Assembly: GCA_022794295.1 (NCBI GenBank)
Contig: JAAWEO010000074.1
Location: 1-8,970, forward strand
From: Angelakisella sp.
GTDB lineage: Bacteria > Bacillota > Clostridia > Oscillospirales > Ruminococcaceae
Direction of reading: 5' to 3'
Length of the DNA: 8,970 nt
The notes beneath the pieces are model-generated. The model was not told the DNA's origin. It worked only from the letters and a program-made list of their open reading frames with translations, and ran no database searches. The position numbers and the translations under genes were made by a program. Below, one piece after another: positions 5,733 to 8,970 of this stretch (position 1 is its first letter; the number at the start of each line of letters is the position of its first letter).

Positions 5733-6632
5733 TTGGAGCTGGAACGGGTTCCCGCAAAGACCATTGTCTCTCAGTACGATCCGGGGAGCCGGTGGTTCGG
5801 TATCAACTACAATATGAACATCTACCGGGGGTGCTGTCACGGCTGTATCTACTGCGACAGCCGCAGCGCCTGCTACCGGGTGGAGCAGTTCGACCGGGTG
5901 CGGATCAAGGACAACGCCCTGCGGATCATCCGGGACGACCTCCGGCGAAAGGCAAAACCGGGCGTTGTCGGCACCGGGGCCATGAGCGACCCCTACAACC
6001 CCTTGGAGGAGGAGCTTCTTCTCACCCGACATGGACTGGAGCTGGTGGGAGCTTACGGCTTTGGAGCGGCCATCACCACCAAGAGTCCTCTTGTTACCCG
6101 GGACAAGGATATTCTTCTAGAGATCAAAGAGCAGTCCCCGGTGCTCTGCCTGGTTACCGTCACCACCCCCGACGACGGGCTGGCCGCCAAGATAGAGCCC
6201 CATGCGCCGCCGCCCTCCCTGCGCCTCCAGGCGGTCCAGGAGCTTTCCCGGGCGGGGATCTTTACCGGGGTGCTGATGAATCCGGTGCTGCCCTTTCTCA
6301 CCGACAGCCGTGAGAATATTCTTGCTATGGTGGACCGGGTGCAAAAAACCGGGGCCCGGTTTCTCTATGCCAGCTTTGGGGTCACCCTGCGGATGAACCA
6401 GCGGGACTACTACTACCAGCGCCTGGAGGAGACCTTTCCCGGCCTGGCCGCCCGGTACCAAAGGACCTACGGGGAGCGTTACTTCTGTGCAGCCCCCCGA
6501 TCCGGAGAGCTGTGGGCCCTGTTTGCCCGGGAATGCGACCGGGCGGGGCTTCTATACAAAATGGAAGACATTATTTCCGCCAGCCGGGCGGGATATGAAA
6601 GCCAGCAGCTATCATTTTTCCCGCCCCAGTAG
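5733..6632 (+). CDS. SplB-like radical SAM protein (spore photoproduct lyase family, COG1533)
   Basis: This 299-residue protein belongs to the radical SAM family that includes spore photoproduct lyase, an enzyme that repairs thymine-dimer-type DNA lesions by radical chemistry. The CxxxCxxC motif for the 4Fe-4S cluster is present (C34, C38, C41, in YRGCCHGCIYC). Family landmarks follow: GTGAMSDPYNPLE (80-92) and TTKSPLVTRD (115-124). The C-terminus ends in QLSFF (292-296), matching the bacterial sliding-clamp binding pentapeptide. The only available start is TTG at 5733, because an in-frame TAG lies at 5700. AAGGAGG at 5714-5720 is its ribosome site, with a rather long 12-nt spacing. It is first in a four-gene operon, 20 nt ahead of the next gene. 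Many COG1533 proteins are not true spore photoproduct lyases, so the substrate is uncertain. Confidence 0.88.
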   Translation: MELERVPAKTIVSQYDPGSRWFGINYNMNIYRGCCHGCIYCDSRSACYRVEQFDRVRIKDNALRIIRDDLRRKAKPGVVGTGAMSDPYNPLEEELLLTRHGLELVGAYGFGAAITTKSPLVTRDKDILLEIKEQSPVLCLVTVTTPDDGLAAKIEPHAPPPSLRLQAVQELSRAGIFTGVLMNPVLPFLTDSRENILAMVDRVQKTGARFLYASFGVTLRMNQRDYYYQRLEETFPGLAARYQRTYGERYFCAAPRSGELWALFARECDRAGLLYKMEDIISASRAGYESQQLSFFPPQ

Positions 6633-6652
6633 GCGGTTAGGAGGCAGTGCAT

Positions 6653-7339
6653 ATGACACAGGAGCAGCAGAAACAGGCCGAGGCCCGAAAGGCCCGGAGC
6701 ATCGCCATTCTGGAAGGGGAGGGCATTCCCACCATTTCCCACCTGCCGGTGATCGAGGCGGAGGGCGCCGCCAGGCTCCGCACCCAGGAGGAGACCGTAC
6801 AGCGGGCCGCCTGCACCTTTTTGAATGCTGTCTGTGCCTGGAACCTTTTGGAAGCAGAGGCGGAGGACCGGAAGGAGGCGGCTGCCCATTACCGAAGGAT
6901 CGCCCAAAGCTGGGGGATCTGGGAGGCCCTTTCCCGGAATGAGAGGGCGCTTTTTTCTGGGGAGGGCACAGAACGCCTGATCCAAACAGCCAGTTGGCGG
7001 ATGGAGGCCTTTGCCGCCCTGGCCTGGGCCCTGGGCTTCCTCCCGGAGCTGGACCTGCCCCGGGACCAATTCCGGGGGAATTTGGAGGACTTTTTCCCCG
7101 ATGTTCAGCCCGATAGCTTTCGGAGCTTTGGGGATCGGGCAAGGCTTCGCCCTGCGGGGGAGATCTTGGACCAGGCCGACCTGATCTACCGCATCCGCTG
7201 GGCCACCGACGAGGCCAGGATCCACGGGAAGCCGTTCCCCGGCGGCATTGACGACGACATTGCCATGGAACGCCACGCCGCCCTGAACTGGCTGACCGGC
7301 TATGGGGACGACTGGGATAATATCCCGCTGGATACATAA
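6653..7339 (+). CDS. DUF4272 domain-containing protein
   Basis: This 228-residue, probably cytosolic protein has no signal peptide or membrane segment. The features point to DUF4272: a basic N-terminal helix followed by EGIPTISHLPVIE (23-35), a conserved WRMEAFAALAWALGFLPEL (115-133), and the characteristic end with LNWLTG (211-216), W221 and a terminal DT. The family is widespread in bacteria and its biochemical role is unknown. I chose ATG at 6653, placed 8 nt after AGGAGG. The in-frame GTG at 6647 is only 2 nt from that site and so is unlikely. It lies 20 nt after the radical SAM gene and 16 nt before nadX, so it is almost certainly co-transcribed. Expression with a repair-type radical SAM protein gives no firm clue to its job. 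Confidence 0.85.
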   Translation: MTQEQQKQAEARKARSIAILEGEGIPTISHLPVIEAEGAARLRTQEETVQRAACTFLNAVCAWNLLEAEAEDRKEAAAHYRRIAQSWGIWEALSRNERALFSGEGTERLIQTASWRMEAFAALAWALGFLPELDLPRDQFRGNLEDFFPDVQPDSFRSFGDRARLRPAGEILDQADLIYRIRWATDEARIHGKPFPGGIDDDIAMERHAALNWLTGYGDDWDNIPLDT

Positions 7340-7355
7340 ACAGGGAGGGAGCACC

Positions 7356-8159
7356 ATGGAAAACGAGAGGATGACAGTAGGGATTCTTGGCTGCGGTCTT
7401 TTGGGACAGATTGTGGCCCGGGGAATTGCCGGGGGACTGATTGCCGGGTACCGCTTGGCCGGGGTGACCGATACCGATGCCGCCCTGGGCCTGGCCCTGG
7501 GGAAGGAGACCGGCGCCCCCTTCCTTTCCACCCTGGAGGGGCTTCTGGAGACAAGGCCGGATTTTATTGTGGAGGCGGCGGGGGGTAGCGCCTTAAAGGC
7601 TGCGGCCCTTCCCGTTCTCCGGGCGGGGATTTGTCTGATCCCCCTGTCCATTGGTGCCTTTGCCGACCAGGCCTTTCTGGCAGAGGTCCGCCAAGCCGCA
7701 AAGGAGGGAGGGACCAAGGTCCGCCTGCCTGCCGGGGCCATCGGCGGCTTTGACCTTATGGCAGGGGCGCGGCTTCACGGGAACCTTCGGGTTACCATGG
7801 CCAACGAAAAGCCCCCCTGCTCCCTCCAGGAGGCGGTGTCCGAGCCCCTTCCCCAAGATGCAGAAAAGCTGCTTTTTGCCGGCTCCGCCCAGGAGGCCAT
7901 CAGCCGCTTCCCCAAAAATGTCAACGTCGCAGTGGCCGCTGCCCTGGCTGCCAACGGGCCCGCAGAAACCCAGGTTACCGTTGCCAGCTGCCCGGATCTG
8001 ACCGCCCCGCGGCACACCATCCGTTTGGAGGGGGATTTCGGCCGGGCGGTCATTCAGGTGGAGCCCCGGGCCGGGGAAAACCAGCGGTCCTCCACCCTGG
8101 CGGCTTACAGTGTGCTGGCCCTGCTGGAACGGCTGAACGATACCATCGTGTTTGGATAG
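7356..8159 (+). CDS. nadX: L-aspartate dehydrogenase
   Basis: This 267-residue NAD(P)-dependent enzyme would oxidise L-aspartate to iminoaspartate. NadA condenses iminoaspartate with dihydroxyacetone phosphate to give quinolinate for NAD synthesis. The N-terminal Rossmann fold shows GILGCGLLGQ (GxGxxG at 12-17). The DUF108-type catalytic domain shows LPAGAIGGFD (124-133), RFPKNVNVAVAAALA (184-198), a family-type RHTIRLEGDFGR with H220, and the final STLAAYSVLALLERL helix. The order and spacing match aspartate dehydrogenases, and the protein is slightly longer than the 241-residue Thermotoga enzyme. ATG at 7356 follows GGGAGG by a short spacer. No nadA, nadB or nadC lies in this window, so the link to NAD synthesis rests on family alone; some relatives may act on other amino acids. 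Confidence 0.83.
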   Translation: MENERMTVGILGCGLLGQIVARGIAGGLIAGYRLAGVTDTDAALGLALGKETGAPFLSTLEGLLETRPDFIVEAAGGSALKAAALPVLRAGICLIPLSIGAFADQAFLAEVRQAAKEGGTKVRLPAGAIGGFDLMAGARLHGNLRVTMANEKPPCSLQEAVSEPLPQDAEKLLFAGSAQEAISRFPKNVNVAVAAALAANGPAETQVTVASCPDLTAPRHTIRLEGDFGRAVIQVEPRAGENQRSSTLAAYSVLALLERLNDTIVFG

Positions 8160-8170
8160 GAGGAAGGTCT

Positions 8171-8671
8171 ATGCCCACCATCGACACCCCCCGCCTTCGC
8201 ATCTTTTCCCTTTCCCTGGACCAGCTTCGCCTCTGGGCGGAGGATCTTCCGGCCCTGGAGCGGGAGCTGGGATATGCCTACCGCGGGGTCCCCATCGAGG
8301 AGCGCCCCCTTGCCGGTATTCAAAAGCTGCTGGCCTGCGGGAGAACAGCCCCGCCCCACCAGCAGCCCTACTGCACCGCCTGGATGCTGGTCCAGAAGGA
8401 GGACCAGGCCATCATCGGCTCCGCCGGCTTCAAGGGCCCGCCGGACCAAAACGGAGAGGTGGAGATCAGCTACGCCATGGGGACCGGCTACCGCCGCAAG
8501 GGCTACATGACCGAAGCAGTAGAAGCCATCTGCCGCTGGGCCCTTTCCCAGCCGGAGGTCACCCACATCACAGCCGAAACCGACCTAGTAAGCTACCCCT
8601 CCCAACGGATTTTAGAGCGCCTGGGCTTCCAGAAATACCGGGACGAAGAAACCCTCTGGTGGAGACTGTAA
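8171..8671 (+). CDS. GNAT family N-acetyltransferase (RimJ/RimL type)
   Basis: This 166-residue acetyl-CoA-dependent N-acetyltransferase is of the Acetyltransf_3 class, which modifies protein N-termini or small amines. TPRLRIFSLSLDQL at the N-terminus is the usual opening of RimJ/RimL-like enzymes. IIGSAGFKG (81-89) and EVEISYAMGTGYRRKGYMTE (96-115) contain the acetyl-CoA pyrophosphate-binding loop (R/Q-x-x-G-x-G/A type, here YRRKGY). ITAETDLVSYPSQRILERLGF (133-153) matches the end of the fold, with S at the place where many relatives have N. The start is well supported: AGGAGG overlaps the stop codon of nadX and sits 9 nt before ATG, which implies translational coupling. It is the last gene of the operon. 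The substrate is unknown. Confidence 0.9.
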   Translation: MPTIDTPRLRIFSLSLDQLRLWAEDLPALERELGYAYRGVPIEERPLAGIQKLLACGRTAPPHQQPYCTAWMLVQKEDQAIIGSAGFKGPPDQNGEVEISYAMGTGYRRKGYMTEAVEAICRWALSQPEVTHITAETDLVSYPSQRILERLGFQKYRDEETLWWRL

Positions 8672-8678
8672 CCGCCCC

Positions 8679-8815
8679 CTCGGCCCACAGGCCCTAGCCG
8701 CGAAGCGGCTCCGATTTTCGCCGCAGCAAAAATCACCTTAGCCAATCCCTCCCCTGGCCCGCAGGCCACTTGCCCGAAGGGCTCGGCTTTTTTCCGCAGA
8801 AAAAAGCACCTTGTC
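8679..8815. repeat. Two tandem copies of a three-hairpin repeat unit (period about 73 nt)
   Basis: Copy 1 runs from about 8682 to 8739 and copy 2 from about 8755 to 8812. Each has three consecutive hairpins. Hairpin a is GGCC-CACA-GGCC (8682-8693) against TGGCC-CGCA-GGCCA (8755-8768). Hairpin b is AGCCGC-GAA-GCGGCT (8696-8710) against GCCC-GAA-GGGC (8772-8782). Hairpin c is GATTTT/AAAATC (8713-8734) against GCTTTTTT/AAAAAAGC (8786-8807). Both c loops contain CCGCAG (8721-8726 and 8794-8799), and both units end in ACCTT. Stems differ between copies yet stay paired, while loops are kept. The array begins about 10 nt after the operon's last stop, and the second hairpin c contains a T-tract, so it may also serve as the operon terminator or mRNA-end structure. 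Confidence 0.65.
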
Positions 8816-8970
8816 CGGCCAACGAGCCTCCGGCCGCTAAAGCCCGGACGCCGGTAAGCGGGAGCACAAAACCAAGATGCCAGCACACCCCAGCCGCCTG
8901 GCGCTATCAGTAGGAACACGCTGGTAATAGATCAAGGTACTGCCCACCATGGACCCCGCCCCGTGGGTGA
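8816..8970. other. Non-coding right edge, no gene supported
   Basis: Beyond the hairpin units I see no convincing gene. GTCCGG at 8813-8818 and CCGGAC at 8844-8849 form a short inverted repeat. A minus-strand open frame entering from the right edge (to TAG at 8839-8837) and a plus-strand ATG at 8949 without a good ribosome site are both possible but unsupported. Confidence 0.4.

Noticed and set aside
5332..5757. Minus-strand open frame of 141 codons with a Gly-rich end.
   Set aside because: It reads straight through the tRNA-Leu gene, its promoter and its terminator, so it cannot be a normal coding region.
6479..7741. Minus-strand open frame of 420 codons across the radical SAM, DUF4272 and nadX genes.
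   Set aside because: It spans three well-supported plus-strand genes and their junctions. The composition is that of an antisense shadow.
8837..8970. Minus-strand open frame entering from the right edge, ending in TAG at 8839-8837.
   Set aside because: About 44 codons with no recognisable motif, no visible start and an alternative readable frame on the opposite strand. Not enough to call a gene end.
8949..8970. ATG at 8949 that could start a plus-strand gene running out of the window.
   Set aside because: Only about seven codons are visible, and the nearest purine-rich stretch is a weak AAGG about 11 nt upstream.

Overview
The window looks like chromosomal DNA of a GC-rich Firmicute, most likely a Clostridia member of the Oscillospiraceae type. 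That placement is inferred from strong AAGGAGG-like ribosome binding sites, consensus sigma-A promoters, a TTG start, Rho-independent terminators on most units, and the gene families present. No rRNA, CRISPR array, prophage module or intact transposase is visible.

Layout. (1) 1-735 is a debris zone. It holds an AT-rich left edge with a possible membrane-protein tail, a minus-strand coding fragment (182-433) with good codon use, and a decayed plus-strand gene (about 336-632) that carries an 8-bp tandem duplication and ends at a good terminator. (2) 741-4766 is a minus-strand block: a DHH/DHHA1 phosphoesterase (803-1783) lies downstream of a large zinc-ribbon/KAP-type NTPase-like protein (2091-4766). 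A MITE-like inverted-repeat element of about 215 bp (1817-2032) sits between them. The large gene has a promoter near 5032-5060 and a GC-rich leader of about 260 nt. (3) 5061-5732 is a control region. It contains an 18-bp perfect hairpin, a minus-strand tRNA-Leu(GAG) with its own promoter and terminator, and the probable plus-strand promoter of the next operon. (4) 5733-8671 is a tight four-gene plus-strand operon with gaps of 20, 16 and 11 nt: a SplB-like radical SAM protein, a DUF4272 protein, L-aspartate dehydrogenase (nadX) and a GNAT acetyltransferase. (5) 8672-8970 is non-coding, with two tandem copies of a three-hairpin repeat unit.

The genes do not form one recognisable pathway. The points most worth a second look are the large KAP-like protein, whose Walker A and Walker B motifs both lack their key residues and whose N-terminal half is built from a zinc ribbon and about three copies of one repeat, and the paired hairpin units at 8682-8812, whose stems differ between copies while their loops stay the same. 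The left-edge debris may include the end of a toxin-like gene and the start of a small downstream gene, but that is speculative.
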